A stretch of 58,913 nucleotides of DNA from Gnetum montanum (Eukaryota; Streptophyta; Gnetopsida; Gnetales; Gnetaceae), in the NCBI GenBank assembly GCA_015680685.1, contig MNCI01027333.1, forward strand, positions 11,173 to 70,085, given 5' to 3'. The notes under the pieces were generated by a model. The model had not been told where the DNA came from. It searched no databases and worked only from the letters and a program-made list of their open reading frames with translations. Shown here one piece after another: positions 43,900-56,600 of the stretch. A program made the position numbers and the translations under genes. Within the stretch, counting starts at the first letter, position 1. Each line of letters opens with the position of its first letter.

Positions 43900-46395
43900 T
43901 AATCAAATATGGCATGAGTGAACATAACAATATGGATTTTAGGTGGCATTTGGTTTGAAGGGGATCCAATGGAATTGTTTGTAGAGGATGAGGTAGAAGT
44001 AGGGTGATTAGTTGCCTGAGTTTGTGAGGGCTTAGTAGGTTGTTGGTTCGGAAGAATGGACTTTTACAAGCATGAGGTTTTGAACCCCTCAGTTGATGAA
44101 CTGGTTGTAGATTGATGACCCTTGTAGCATTGGGTTGCTATGACTAGGTTGGAAGTTCACCCTACATGGATGGAGCAAGCAATAGCTATGTTGAGGGTGG
44201 AGGAATAGGTGCAGGCATAGGAGGAGGAAAAGGATAAAATGTGAATTCCCTCTTGAAATGTGGAGAATAAACTCTATAGTATTTAGGAGGGTGGTAGTAA
44301 TGTTGGAAAGGAGAAACATGATTGGAAGAGTCATGGGGGGAGATAGGGGTTACTAAATGTAATACTCATATGGATCTAGTTGCTTCTAAGGGTACTGTTG
44401 CCTTGGTGATGGAATCCCCCATGACTATGGTTGGTGCCACTATTAATATTGCTTGTATGGTTGTGTTGGAGTTCCACTTGGATAATATTGTTGTTGTTGA
44501 TGGAACTGTCTAGGATTACCTTACTGATAAGTCAATCTTCTGGGTGTTTACCTTTTTTGTAGTCATGAATTTAGAGCATACACCCTAGACTCTTGTAAGT
44601 GTGACACTATGGGGCAACATCCCTTAGGATGTTCATATTGGTAGATGTCACACCCACTAGCATCATTTGATTTAGTTTTCACAACTTCATCTACTACAAA
44701 GATTTTATCCTTATCCCTTTGGTAGGCACTTTTAGCTTCTTTTTGCCTCCTACGGTTGTGATCACTACTTTGCTCTTTGGATTATTTAGTGATTTTTAGA
44801 GTAGTTTGGAATTTTTCATCTAAAGAATCTCACATTTTATCTTCCTTGGTTGACATTTTAGACATAGATTTTTGAATCCACAAGGCCCTTCTATTCACCA
44901 CCTCATCATGAGATGACTCTTCCTCACTATCACAAAATCGAACCTCCCTCTTTCTCATGGAAGGATCCTTATTGTATTCCTCAATACTTTCGCGTTTTAT
45001 CAACTCTCCTTCTTCTTTTGGTACCTACACAATTAGCCTTTGGATTTGATGGGCTTTAAGTTCTAATAGTCTCCTTTGGGCATAAACCTCGAGATTTTTT
45101 CTCATTTCTATTCTAAGTCCATCTATGATATGGCAAAGTTATTCCTATTGAGAATAATCATGGCTAGGGCATTAGTGTATGAGAGAATAGGATCTACCCA
45201 TGGTGGCATCCAAGGTTTCATGGTTTCCTTGCTTCCATCCTTGGATCTACCTTCTCAGATTAGACACTCTAGAGTATGTTTGATACTTATCATTAAATAA
45301 CTCTAGCATTGTACTCCACCTATGGATGGATTATGGCTCTAAGGATTAGTATTGGCTTTCTTCTTCCTTGATGAGTGTCCTAGGAAATAGCTTTAATTTC
45401 TACCAATCATTTTCAATATTCTGTAAATCACATGAATTATGAAAATCTTGAAGGTGTGTTCATGGATTGGAGTTATATCTCCTCTCAAATTTGGAAATAT
45501 TGTTCATATCAAGTCATCTAATTTGACTATCCTTCACATGCCTAGTTTGAATTTTTATAGCATCTACAATATTTAGCATGCTTCAAGTTGCCAACAAAGG
45601 CTCATCATTGTCATTATTTCGATGATGTCAATGATGTCCTCTACTACCCCTTCAATCATGGTGGGCTCGGTGATCATCATTGTTGTCGTGTTGTTCCTGT
45701 TCATCATGATTATTCTTTTTGCGGAATTTGTTAGAACTAGAAGAGAAAATAAAGGATGTAGAGGAAGAGGATGAAGAGTGAGAAGGATTTCCACCATCAT
45801 GGTGTTTGACAACTCCTCTTTAGTTGTCATGACCATGTTCATCAATTTTCTTATCCTCTTGATGCTTGTCTGAGCCCCTACCTTGACTGTCATTTTTACT
45901 TGAACCTAGATTGTTGATAGTGGACTACAGATTTAGGGTTGCACCCCCATCACCAATAACAAGGGGTGGAGAATCATCATGTTGAGAACCCCTAGAGGGA
46001 AGATCCTCATTGTCATTTTGGTTAAGTAGGAATAAGGAATTGGTAAACCGTTTTCCCTTCATAAACTCATGGTGCTTCTCTTGGTGTCAATCTCTCCTAC
46101 ATTGTGTTTCAGTGGGATGAAAGTCTCAATATTCATAATCATGCACAATGTAATCCTCTTAAAGATCCTAGATGCCCATCCTCCTAAGGGTTTGAATTAG
46201 CATCCTAGGCACATATCAATCGAGAGGCATTACAGTGTTGCCTTTCATGTCTCACTATCATTGTTGTTCATCTTGATGCAAGATGAAGATGAAGTCAGGC
46301 ACATACTCATTTGGATGAGTATACACCACCTTACATTCTTGAGGGACCAGCAATTTAGTATCATTACGCCTATGAGAAGAAGAAATTTTGCAATA
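43900..46395 (-). pseudogene. gag of element D
   Basis: Stop-rich minus-strand frames parallel element E gag throughout. The N-terminal part has PNEYVPDFIFILHQDEQ (about 46320-46260), the charged linker lies near 45890-45573, the capsid-like part near 45500-45300, and the Pro/Tyr-rich tail near 44334-44089. It is more decayed than element E, as expected if D is the older host. Confidence 0.65.
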
Positions 46396-46517
46396 CAAAT
46401 ATGATATTAGTGTGCATATGTGATTATATTTATTGTGAGAATGATTTTTACCTTAAAGTTTGTCCAATGATGTTAATGATGTTCACTAAACCTAGATAGT
46501 GCACATTTCAACAAAAA

Positions 46518-46539
46518 GAATCCCTGTCAATAGCGCCAA
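46518..46539 (-). other. Primer-binding-like site of element D
   Basis: The minus strand after the LTR end (…CGTGCATCA) reads TTGGCGCTATTGACAGGGAT, close to the TTGGCGCCGTTGCCGGGGA-type site of plant Athila/Tat elements. This shows that the LTR on its right is the 5' LTR. Confidence 0.7.
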
Positions 46540-47428
46540 TGATGCACGACGAAGTACCGCTATGCTCAACCATCCAAATCACTAAGTGTTCACATGTAAT
46601 CTAGTTGAATTCTATGTCTTCTAGTACACTACCCTCTAGGAAATGAACTTGCCCTAATAGTCATTTGTTGTCTTTCCAATTACACTTGTGATGTACAAAG
46701 CTATCATCAAGTGTAATTAAGGCATATGATTTTTATTATTTTATGTTTGATGTTACTATTGCTTTAAAATAGAGAAATGAGGTGATCTAATAGCTAATTT
46801 AATCTAACTCATTAATTAATATTTAACTAATCCTAACATAAGTATTTGGTCCCACTTTCCATACACGTTCTAAACCTATGTATCTACTACCGGGATTAGC
46901 AAGTGCTATGCTACTGGGCAAACCAAGAAATAGCGTTGTTGGAATTACCAAGAAAATATGTGTTTATGCTCAAAGCAGTCGTACTTATGTGTTTAATCTA
47001 TTTAGCTTAATTAATTAATCAATTGAAGTCTAATTTAGCTTAATTAATTGCATAATTAATGAAAAAAATAAATGTTGAAATAAATCATTAATCTATTCCA
47101 AGTGTTGCAAAGTTTGATCAAAAGGTTCATCTTTATTGCTATTCACATTGGTGCACTCAGGTACATCAGTGCTTGAATAAAGATCTGTACACTTTCTAAC
47201 TCCTACTGCAACTATGACTTGACTTCCCATAAACACAGTTAGTGAGCACGTATTTATAAACTTTATCATGGAGCTATGTCGACAGGGCCCCATAAATGCA
47301 ACAAATGCTACATCGATGTGGCCGTGTCAATTGCACAACATCACATAGATGGGGCCACATCAACATGGGCCTATCGACAAGGCCACATCAATAGGGGGTC
47401 ATCGACGTGACACTTTGATGCTTCATCA
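46540..47428 (-). repeat. 5' LTR of element D, 889 bp
   Basis: It begins TGATGCACGAC and ends GATGCTTCATCA on the + strand. The minus-strand TATA box lies in ACGTATTTATAAAC (near 47255). It aligns along its length with 12034-13846 once the solo LTR is removed, for example at the shared CTCTAGGAAATGAAC and TTTTAAAATAGAG segments. Confidence 0.85.
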
Positions 47429-47433
47429 GTATG
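47429..47433. repeat. Target-site duplication of element D, right copy (GTATG)
   Basis: It is identical to 12029-12033. Confidence 0.8.
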
Positions 47434-47479
47434 ATTAAGTTGTTAAGTAAATAAAAAACCAAGATCTTATAGTTAAATT

Positions 47480-49067
47480 TTGACATGTTCGTCTATATTT
47501 AGGGGAGGTTGTAACCTATTAAGTGGAGTATGAAACACCATAAAATTTTGACATACTCTTGCTTCACCAGGGTCTTGGAGTTTAGGCAAGAACTTCCAAA
47601 AGCGTAGCATCATGACAGTTTGGCAGGAAAATATAGGCACTAAGGTTAGAGTGTTTAGTTCAGCAAGTTTTCTACCTCCAAAGTTGACAGGCCCAATGGA
47701 CTCTTTAGCTTGCCCACCTGGACAATTCACCCAGCTAACAGTCTACTCAGAAACAATGCTAGGGGTTGTCGACGGTGTTCAGGATGGATAAAATAGTTTG
47801 GAAAGTTTTCTAGTAGAGACGTCTGCTATGCTGTGCAGCATAGCAAGCCTTTGAAGAATCAATCAACTTTCTGAATACAAGTTTTGGTAAGATGTTTGCA
47901 CAAGGGAAAGTCAAAATCCAGCCAACACAGGGTGCTACACTATGGTATGCTATATAGCATAGCACAGCATAGCAAGGACAAAGGAAGTAAACTTTTCTCG
48001 TGAAACCCTATAGTTTTGACAAAAATGCAAGTGACATTGGCTACTATGCTATGCTACGCTACGTAGGGTAGCATAGCATAGCAAAGATGCACATAAATAA
48101 AAATGCTCCAAAGGTTAGCCCGACGTGCACCAAGGCTTTCAGCAAAAGCTGGTGACTCCAATGTAAGTTTTCTGTTTCAGCCAGTGGCTATGCTACATAG
48201 TGTAGCACAGTGTAGCAAGCAGCTATGCTATGCCAATGTGCTATGCTACATAGCGTAGCACAGTGTAGCAAGCAGCTACACTACTTTAATGTGCTTCATT
48301 TCTCGCTTGCATTGTTGGCACACTAGATTCCAACATGTGCAATTTCGACAACATGGTTGCAGCGTAGCAAGTACACAACTGATTTTGCACATCTATGCAG
48401 TATGGGCATGTTAGCATCTCGTGGGTCTAGGACATGTGGCATCCAGGCCTCATTTCTCGCTTACTCCTAGCCCTATAAATATCCCAATGAGAAATGCTCA
48501 AAGGGTTGGCAATTTGAGTGGGCAATTTGGGTTGGCTATTTTGCAGTTGGCTTTTGCATCAGCATTTTTATGGGTTTGCTTTTCCAAGTAGAATTTCACA
48601 TCCAAAGAGTTGGTGTTTTTGTATAGTTGGCTTTTAAGTTTGCATTCAAGAGCATAGTTGGCACATTTTGAGTATTTTGGTTATTCTTGAACTCTCTGTG
48701 CGCCTCTGGCATTGTATAACTTGCTATGCATTTCTCAAACAAGGCAAAGAATTAAACCCTTAACCTTGAGATGGTGCATTTCCTTACCTAAGTTTATTTT
48801 GTTATCTTTTTATTGTTATCGCTGTTTGGCACTATTTCCTTCATTCTTGCATTTATTGATTATCAATTTTACCTTGTGTATTTCACATTTAAAACAATAT
48901 TCACGTAAGGTTAAGTTACATCGATTAAGTCCTTGTTTAATCGATTAGATTGTTCAGGGTGCCCTACTTCTATTTTATCTAGCACGACCCTCACATGGAT
49001 CCAGGGTTAAACTGTTTGCTTGGCAACATCTCGGTGTTTCCAGCCATCGATGTTTTCGGTTGCTACA
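47480..49067 (+). repeat. 5' LTR of element C (left edge approximate)
   Basis: The right edge is placed at GGTTGCTACA, just before a primer-binding-like site. A TATA box (CCCTATAAATATCCC) lies at about 48471-48485, leaving roughly 580 bases of R-U5. The U3 carries a set of palindromes (47825-48275). The left edge is not resolved because no partner LTR is in the window. Confidence 0.55.
47825..48275 (+). repeat. Palindrome cluster in the U3 of element C
   Basis: Five inverted repeats on GCTATGCT/AGCATAGC occur. One is GCTATGCTAC…GTAGCATAGC (48048-48077), with 10-base perfect arms around CTACGTAG. Others lie near 47827 (GCTATGCTGTGCAGCATAGC), 47950, 48187 and 48240 (TGCTATGCTACATAGCGTAG then CA). 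They lie upstream of the TATA box, so they could be protein-binding or DNA-structure elements. Confidence 0.75.
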
Positions 49068-49092
49068 GTTTTTGGCACTAGAAGGAGGGCCT
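49068..49092 (+). other. Primer-binding-like site of element C
   Basis: TTTTTGGCACTAGAAGGAGG follows the LTR end. It has the TTTGGC start common to plant LTR-element primer sites; the matching tRNA is not identified here. Confidence 0.45.
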
Positions 49093-49311
49093 TTTGGTGC
49101 CCCTTTTTGTGTCTCACGGGTAGTCCTACATGCTCTCTATACCTCGTTACCTATTAGCATGAATGTGACACCCTTGTGGTTTTTTACGCACCATGTGATA
49201 TAGGCTAGTCGTAATGATGATTCCTTTGGAACCTTGTAGTATAGAAAGCCTCCAATCGCCGCTTAATCTCTTTATTTTTCTTGCTCATAAACCATTTTTA
49301 GCTTCACAAAA

Positions 49312-51620
49312 ATGATTTCCTCAACCATTTTCATTTCTACCTCTAATGTTGAGGTCCCTTTTTTGGTTCAGGGCATCATAGGTGCTGAACAACCACCTAG
49401 CCCAGTGCAAGGGCCATGCCGATCTCTTAGGATCCAAAACTGAGCACCTGAGAGCTTGATACAACAAACCAAGCTTTACAATTTTCTCTGCACTAAGGTC
49501 CAGGAAAATCTTCCCTTAGATGCCCACAAACTCGAAGATAAATGTTACTTTGAGTTCCCTTACCACATTGGGAGTGAATTTATCCCTACTCTTGGTACTA
49601 TCATTCCTCTGACGCAAACGTATTAGTGGATCTTAGATCAGCTGATACAGACAAGTAGGCTTAGGGAGCAGCAAGATATGGCATCTCCCCCCCACAAGGC
49701 ATTTCAAGATGGGTAAGAAAACCTGGATTCCCAATCTGAGGGTGGGGGTCAAACTAACCCTGCCACCATCCCTCCCATCTTGTCTTTCTAGTTGAACCCA
49801 CTCTTTACGAATGCTCCCTTCATGATTACGTCTGCACCATCGCAATTCGCAGTTTCATCGGCAACGGGTAGCCATGCCATGCACTCGGCATATCGACATG
49901 CCTATTCCCTTGTCTCATTCCTAGGCACTACCCCTCCCCCCCACAATCTGTTCCCATATCCATTCCTTCATCGTACCATGCACCGATCATGGCTACCCTG
50001 CCTTACGTCCAGCCAGTACCTACATCACAGTTGCATATAGTCTTCGCATCCATTTCGGCAACTACACCTATTTTGTTGTTAGTGGTGGGCCCAGCCCCAC
50101 CCATGTGGTGGACCCCATTCACTTCTCCCCCTGCTTCAAAACCTTCTCAAATGTCTCACTATGCTCACCATGAAACATACCAGGTCTTGCAAATGGTACA
50201 ACCAAGCATGGGGCTGTGGTATGCCCCATCGATCACACAAATGACCTACCCTATGGCACCACTAATGACTTCTGATCCAACAGCACAACCCATTGGGTGG
50301 TGGATAGTACAAGTAGCACCCTTCGTAGGGGCTGCCCCAACAACATCACCTATGAGCCAGGCTGCTGCCCCTACTATGTCACCAATGGTGGCTGCCCTAC
50401 AACTCCACAACCGTCTACGTTGCCCCTGGGTCTAGATCAAGCATTTCAACTTATCTAGACCCTTACTGAAGAGGTTTGATGCCTCAAAGCCATCGGTTGT
50501 GACACAAAATACAATAGGGAGGGTGATCCCATGCGCATCTTGTAACATTTAGATCTGAGTCTCTTCTATTGCAATAATGGTCACATACCATTATCTGCAT
50601 CTTTGCTATATCTCTAATGGGAAAAGCTTTGGACTGGTACCGTGTGCTCCCACGCTCTTCTATCTCAACCCTAGAAGAGCTGTTGACTCAGTTCGTAACT
50701 TGTTTCAAGTATAACTTGAGACCAGAAGTTACGTTGGATTAGTTAATGAGCATAAAGCAAGATCCACTAGAATTAGTCGAGAAATTCATACAGCGATGGA
50801 GCATTACCTTGAATGAGATCCATAAGCCCATCGTGGAGGCCCATCTGCTGGCCATCTTTAAGGGTGTAGTGAATGACTTCATTAAGTCCAAACTATACTA
50901 CCTCGCTCCATGAACTCTTAGTCAGGATTTTTCCCAGACTAAGAGCATACAAGACACGGTCGAGGCAAGTAAAGATTTGGCCTATGTTTCATACAAGAAC
51001 ATGATTATTAAGAAGGACAAAGATAAGGGCAAGGCTGCAATAGCCATAGTGGTCACTGTGGCCAACAAAGCTAAGACTAACAACAAAAACAACAAAAAGA
51101 TGATCACTACACCAACTAACCCTGCACCCAACCCAAGCAAAATTGCTCAACCCTCCACGTCGACACCCTAAGCATCCACCCTGCCTAAGCCTAATTTCAA
51201 GCGTAAAGATCACTCTAAATATACCCTACTACCATTCAAGGCTTTAGAACTTCTGAAGTAATTACTGGGGGTAGGGTACATTCAACACAAAGGTAGCCAA
51301 AAGGCATTAATGGTACTACGCACTCCTTAGGAACCCCTCCTTGGCTTTGCCCAATGAACCTCCAATTCCTAAGAATTTTAGGCTGGAGCACTTCTGTGAC
51401 TACCACCAACTTTGTGGTCACAACACAGATTATTATTTGGTGTTAAAGGATGACATTCAAAGAATGATTGATCAAGGGACGTTGGTTCTAGATGAAAGCA
51501 ACCATGTGCATCCTGAGAATCAATCTATGCATATTTACATAGACCCACTTAATGCCAACAATGCTGGCTACATTATCAACACTATCAACATAGACAGTAA
51601 TTCAAAACTACCTTAGCAAC
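49312..51620 (+). pseudogene. gag of element C
   Basis: ATG at 49312 opens MISSTIFISTSNVEVPFLVQ. A long Pro/Ser/Met-rich region (49792-50435) precedes the capsid-like domain (about 50640-50910), with LTQFVTCFKYNLRPEVTLD, LELVEKFIQRWSITLNEIHK and EAHLLAIFKGVVNDFIKSKL. A Lys/Asn-rich stretch (50977-51171) follows, then EHFCDYHQLCGHNTDYYLVL (51341-51616), which has the Cys-His-Cys-like spacing of the zinc-finger region. In-frame stops are few (for example after TLD and LAP), so this copy is less decayed than element B. Confidence 0.8.
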
Positions 51621-51639
51621 TATTTTTGGTTCAAGTGCC

Positions 51640-53104
51640 TCAACGTAGTGCACTGACATCAACAATGGCTAAAATAACGCCATAGCAACCATTTGTCCTA
51701 AGGATCCCTCCTCGGACATCCACCCCTACACCTTTTGTAAACAAGATCGCACCATCGCTAGCACTAACATCGCAAACACCATTCATCATCAAGGGGCCAA
51801 ACCACTCAACCATCCCTACCCTACGTAAGACAACATCACAGCCTTCTCGTCCAAAGAAATGAGAAGAGCGTTTGACAGGTGAAGTAGCAATGGAACATAC
51901 TGCCCCAAGTACTTTCAAGCCTACACCCTTGCCCTCTATATCTACGTTCACCTTGTCACCGAAAGCTAACACTGGTACGTGTGCACGATCATCGCCACCT
52001 TGCCCAAAAGGGTCTGACCCCAAACTTGAAACTGCTTCTCCTCAGGAAATTCGTCTCCTGTGACGAATGGAAGAGGAGAAAGGCAGTAAAAAATAGGAAG
52101 GTGGAAAAGACCTTTTAGGCCTTCTTACTCAGGTCAAGTAGGATCTAAAACAAGAGAACGCAATGTTAAGCCTGTATGACCTAATAATGACTTCCACCGC
52201 ACATCTTGAGGCTCTAGTTAACATGTTAACTTCAATACCAGTTGACGAGAACATGCTAGTAGAAGAGAAAGCAATTCACTTGGTTATGGTTCCTTCTATG
52301 TCTGGAGAATCGCAGCCATCCCAATTGACATTCTATGTCGATTCCATTAGGGAAGACCCTGAAAAGGGTCAGGTGACTACAACACCTCTATTCATCAGAA
52401 TTCAGGTTGGCCAACATAAGATCCGAAGAGTACATGTTGATGACGAGGTTTCCACGAACGTCATTCCATTCCCCATTGTGGATAAACTGGGTTTGGTAGA
52501 CCAAATCAAACCCATGACAACATCATGCTTGAAGTCATTCAATGGGGCATGGGTCATGATGAAAGGCACTGTCCACATTGACTTTGTGGTAGGGGACCAG
52601 TCTCCCACAAATGCAATGTTTATCGTGGTGGAAGAGATTCTTGGGTTTAACCTGATCTTGGGGAGGTCATGATTAGCCCAACTTAGGACCATTTCTTCAT
52701 CCATACATTAGGAAATCCATATATCCTATGCAGGTAGGGAGGTGGTGATCCACAGTGACAAGGTGGAAATACAAGCAATAAACAACGTAGATATGGAGTA
52801 GGGTTCAGAGGTCATGACCTCTGATAATGAGGTGCTTGTCTTCATCGACACTAACTATTTGATGAAAGAGTTGGCCCAACATGTCGGCTTAGAAAATGAA
52901 ACTGCGTGGGCTGAGTTGCCTTTTCAAGTAGAAGATGACAATGTAGAAGAATGCTGCAATAAAGCCTCTCGGCCTTACATCTCACCAAATCCACCATGGG
53001 TTCAGAAAGTAGTTGCGTATAGCATGGCAACTCTGCTTCCTACCAAGTTAACATTCGTTGTACATTTATTTCTTGTTTTCTCCACATTCATTCATCTATG
53101 CTAG
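51640..53104 (+). pseudogene. Protease region of element C
   Basis: A charged linker (51872-52063) leads to an open block (52163-52672) with SGESQPSQLTFYVDSIREDP, a VHVDDEVSTNVIPFPIVDKL active-site region, SFNGAWVMMKGTVHIDFVVG and GFNLILGRS. A second open block (52814-53104) is the post-protease linker, with WAELPFQVEDDN. The canonical DTGAS is DDEVS here; element B has DE.ATS at the same place. The Asp is conserved, while Gly is changed to Glu by one base. Confidence 0.8.
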
Positions 53105-53139
53105 GTGCCTAATTTATTCTTTTAAATCATTCGCATATC

Positions 53140-53440
53140 ATTCGTTTACATTACGCCATGGCCTGGTAGGGCCTAAAACTAGCAAAATCCTCCGTTTACA
53201 TTACGCCATGGCCTACTAAGGCCTAAAACTGGCAAAATTTTCCATTCACATTATGCAATGGCCTGCTAAGGCCTAAAACTGGAAAGATTTTTCATCTGCA
53301 TCACCCCACGGCCTACTAAGGCATAAAACTGACAAAATTATTACCTCGCATTTACACGATGGCCCGAAATGGCCTAAAACTAGCGATGGATCGGAATGGC
53401 CTTAAACTACCGCTGCGGCCCGCTAAGGCCTAAAATTGGC
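53140..53440 (+). repeat. Boundary minisatellite between protease and the antisense gene, element C
   Basis: Five or more units of about 50 bases carry the core CCATGGCCTACTAAGGCCTA then AAACTGGCAAAATTTT, progressively decayed to the right. Reverse-complemented, the core is the GCCAGTTTAAGGCC motif of the element B arrays, so orientation relative to gag is the same in both elements. Confidence 0.85.
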
Positions 53441-53658
53441 TATTCAAAATAAAAAAGCAAATAAAAACTCTTTTCCTTAACACATGACCACGACCCGAAA
53501 TGGCCTAAAACTAAGACGAAAAAAGATAAAAATGAATAGCATAGATAATACGTAGGCCAAAATAAAACAAATCTTGTCATAATTCATTTTCCATTCAAAA
53601 TCTCAATTAAATAATGTTTGCAATAGTCTTTCAAAAATACAAATAAGAGCCCTTTTTG

Positions 53659-56600
53659 TCATGCATCATCTTCCTCTGCATCATTATTTTCACCCTCAAA
53701 GGGCCTTGCTTCTTCATCCGGATTCTGTATTATAGAAAATGAAGTAGTCAACTAGAGTTACAATAAAAGCTAGAATGAAATAAATTGTTGCACTGCAAGA
53801 AAGTGACTAACTCGAGATGGCCCCATGCCTGTCTTAGGAGGTATGTGATCCAAGCCGGTCCCGAGGTGTTGCTGGACCTATTCTTCAGTGATGTTTGCCC
53901 AGTGCCTATCTCCCAAGTCAATGTCTGCTGCAACTTTCTCCTTTTCAACAATTGTCCATCTCAGAGGTCCTGGAGAAAAGGAAGCGGTGGCGGTCGCACT
54001 CATAGGGAAACTCACTTCCCGTTTAGGGGATTCATTGATCATCACTTGTTGCATGAACTTGTCGTAAGCCCTAGAAGCACCAATGACATCCAGGAACACT
54101 TCATGAGTATACAACTTAATAGAAGTGTCCTGGTACTATTTACGGTAGGTGGCACAGTCTAGTTTATACATATGCTTATGGTTTTTCTGGGACTACCCCC
54201 ACTCCTAAACTCTTGTAATATAATCTTTCCAATCTTGGTTCTTCTAGGCCAACAAGTTCATTTACATTCGCTGTTCAATTATTTTGTGCATGGCCTTGTT
54301 GTTGCATTGGATGGCCGTCTAATATCTTGCATAATCAATGATAGCCATGTGCCAATTGCCATCGTTGGTATCTCGGGCCAATAAGAACTCATTCTTGGAG
54401 TGGAGGTCTCTCACCACAGTGGTCAGATTGGCTTCTCCTTATCAAGCTTTTGGACCCGTTTTCATAGGTCTTCGTTTACACACTTGCACTCCCATAGGGA
54501 GTGTGCCAAGTACAATGTAGATTCACTAGCCTTGTTGTATATGCAACAAGGTACTTTGGTCACTTTTGGTGGGAATGCAGGCATGGCGTCGACCTTGACT
54601 GCTTGTTTCAGGTCCCACTTGAGGTAAGAGGCTATCGACCGCACACAAAAATGTATTAGGCATAGTAGCGTAGCAAAGTTTAGCAATCCGAAAGGCTTCA
54701 TGTAGCATTTAAAAGGCCTAGCATAGCTACTTCACTTACCCACTTCTGGATTGATTTGCTTGAGATGGATGATCATGTCATCGACCACCCCCTGCATGAA
54801 CGCAAACTTATTAGGGGTCTCGACCCATGGTTGCAAGTGGATCAAAGAAGGTCATGCAGTGTCAACAATGGTGTCTGCTACATACAAAACATGTTAGTTA
54901 TGATCGAGAGAACTACAATAAAGCTGATGACCAATGCAAATGACAGTGTAAAGGCTCCTACCCAAGAAACCCTCAGGGGTGATAGCGGGGTAGGGGGGNG
55001 GGGGTTGCCCATTGACATACTATCGAGTATGCGGTCAAACTCACTAGCATCTAGTTGTAGCTCCCCTTCTTCTTGCTAACTCAGCAACATGGTAGTGCCC
55101 TTTGTGTTCATCTGCTCCTCTGACACTAAACTAAATTAAGCAAAGGGATCATCAATAGAGGTCCCTTCCTGGTTGACACGGGCCTCTTTTGAGTGTCCTC
55201 CTCATCAACAAGGGAGTCCTCCTCATTGGTAGAAATGCCCTCCTCGTCAGCAAGAGCATTTTCCTCATCGACGGAAGCCCCTTCCTTTCTAGTGGGAGCT
55301 CCTTCTTTCTTGACCAGGGCCCTTTCATCTGTGGTTGGGACCCCTTCATCTTTATTAGTCACCCCCATTTCAAGGGCCGTCACCTCTTCTCTGCCTTCTT
55401 CTTCTTCTTCTTCTTCCTCTGCTAATAAAGTGTGTTTACATTAGGCAAAAGTAGACTAACTTGAAACAGATGCTACATTGTGCTACGCTACCTAGCGTAG
55501 CACAGCATAGCAAGCATTAACCAAACAGAAAAAATAACAAATAAAAAGAAAAAGCATTTACCAATGGGAGGCTGTATTTTGTGAAGCTTGAACAGTAATT
55601 TCTGCCCTCATTTTTTGTCTGTATGGGGAGGCTTCTCAATTGGATGAGACCTTTTGGGCTATAGCTTAGTGTCCACCATCTCCGTAATGAGGCATTTCCC
55701 CTTTGATATGCTACTTGTAGTAGTAGGGGACACCTCTCCTATGCTGTCCTAGCCATGGAAGTTGCGGGCCACCTGATTCCTAGTCGTCATTGAAAACGAC
55801 TCCCCAATAGCTTTTGGGGGATCCTGGGATCGGGTGGTGTGGAAGACTTGGCAAAGCCATTATTTGGAAATCTGGTTATGATTTTGCATCACCCAGACTC
55901 CATTCTCATAGACTACCAAGAATTCCACAAAGTTCCACAAGCAAGCTACAAAAAGGCATGATGCACATTGAAATGGGATTCAGGCTTCTAATGAAGCTTG
56001 ATCATTTCAGCTTGCAAACCTTTGCAAAGATGCTTGGCCCAATTGTAATGGGCCCCCTCTTCCATGACCTCTCTCATTACCCAAGCTTTCTCAATCTCAA
56101 TGATCTTTCCTTGGGAGAGTAGCTTGGGGAAAGCACGGGCACAGAAGACAGGGTAAACCATTTTGGCCACTCTCAACGTAGCTACTTTAATATGGATCCC
56201 CTTGCGACCCTTCTCTACCCCTAGCTACACCTCAATGTCCCCTTGATGGTTTGCCTTATTTTTGGTCTTTGCTCCCATGAGGAGACCATCAGAAGGGATA
56301 CCAAAGAGATCCACAAATAGTTGGTCGTTAATCTCAGGGAACACTAGCACACTGTGGACACATGTGTGGAAGCGGTCTGCTCTTTCAGAAAAGGAGTCAG
56401 CTAGGGAAAGCATCTTGGAAGCAAGGATGCTTGGGTTCATGGCCAAGAACAACTCCATGAGCCCAGTGTGCTAAAGGTTGTTGACAAGCGATTCCGAGGC
56501 CCCATTGCAAAGCCAGCGTTGGGTCTTGTCCACCTCCCTATACTTGAAATAAATGTTAGGCTCATTATTCCTGGAGGTGATCACTATCACCTCCTAGGAT

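Larger units (their letters stand above)
12034..47428 (-). mobile_element. Athila-like Ty3/gypsy retrotransposon (element D), interrupted by nested insertions
   Basis: The right LTR (46540-47428) is followed inward by a primer-binding-like site, then gag, protease, RT and RNase H read leftward. The left LTR (12034-13846) is preceded inward by the 3'-terminal ORF and a purine-rich tract. The two LTRs are close matches and the whole is flanked by perfect GTATG duplications, so it entered as one element. Element E splits pol at 41697, element B splits the 3' ORF between about 15729 and 32821, and a solo LTR splits the 3' LTR. The integrase of D itself is not found. Confidence 0.8.

Noticed and set aside
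54961-55010. G-rich run with an N near 55000 as a possible quadruplex regulator
   Set aside because: The ambiguous base and homopolymer suggest local sequence uncertainty, and nothing else supports a function.
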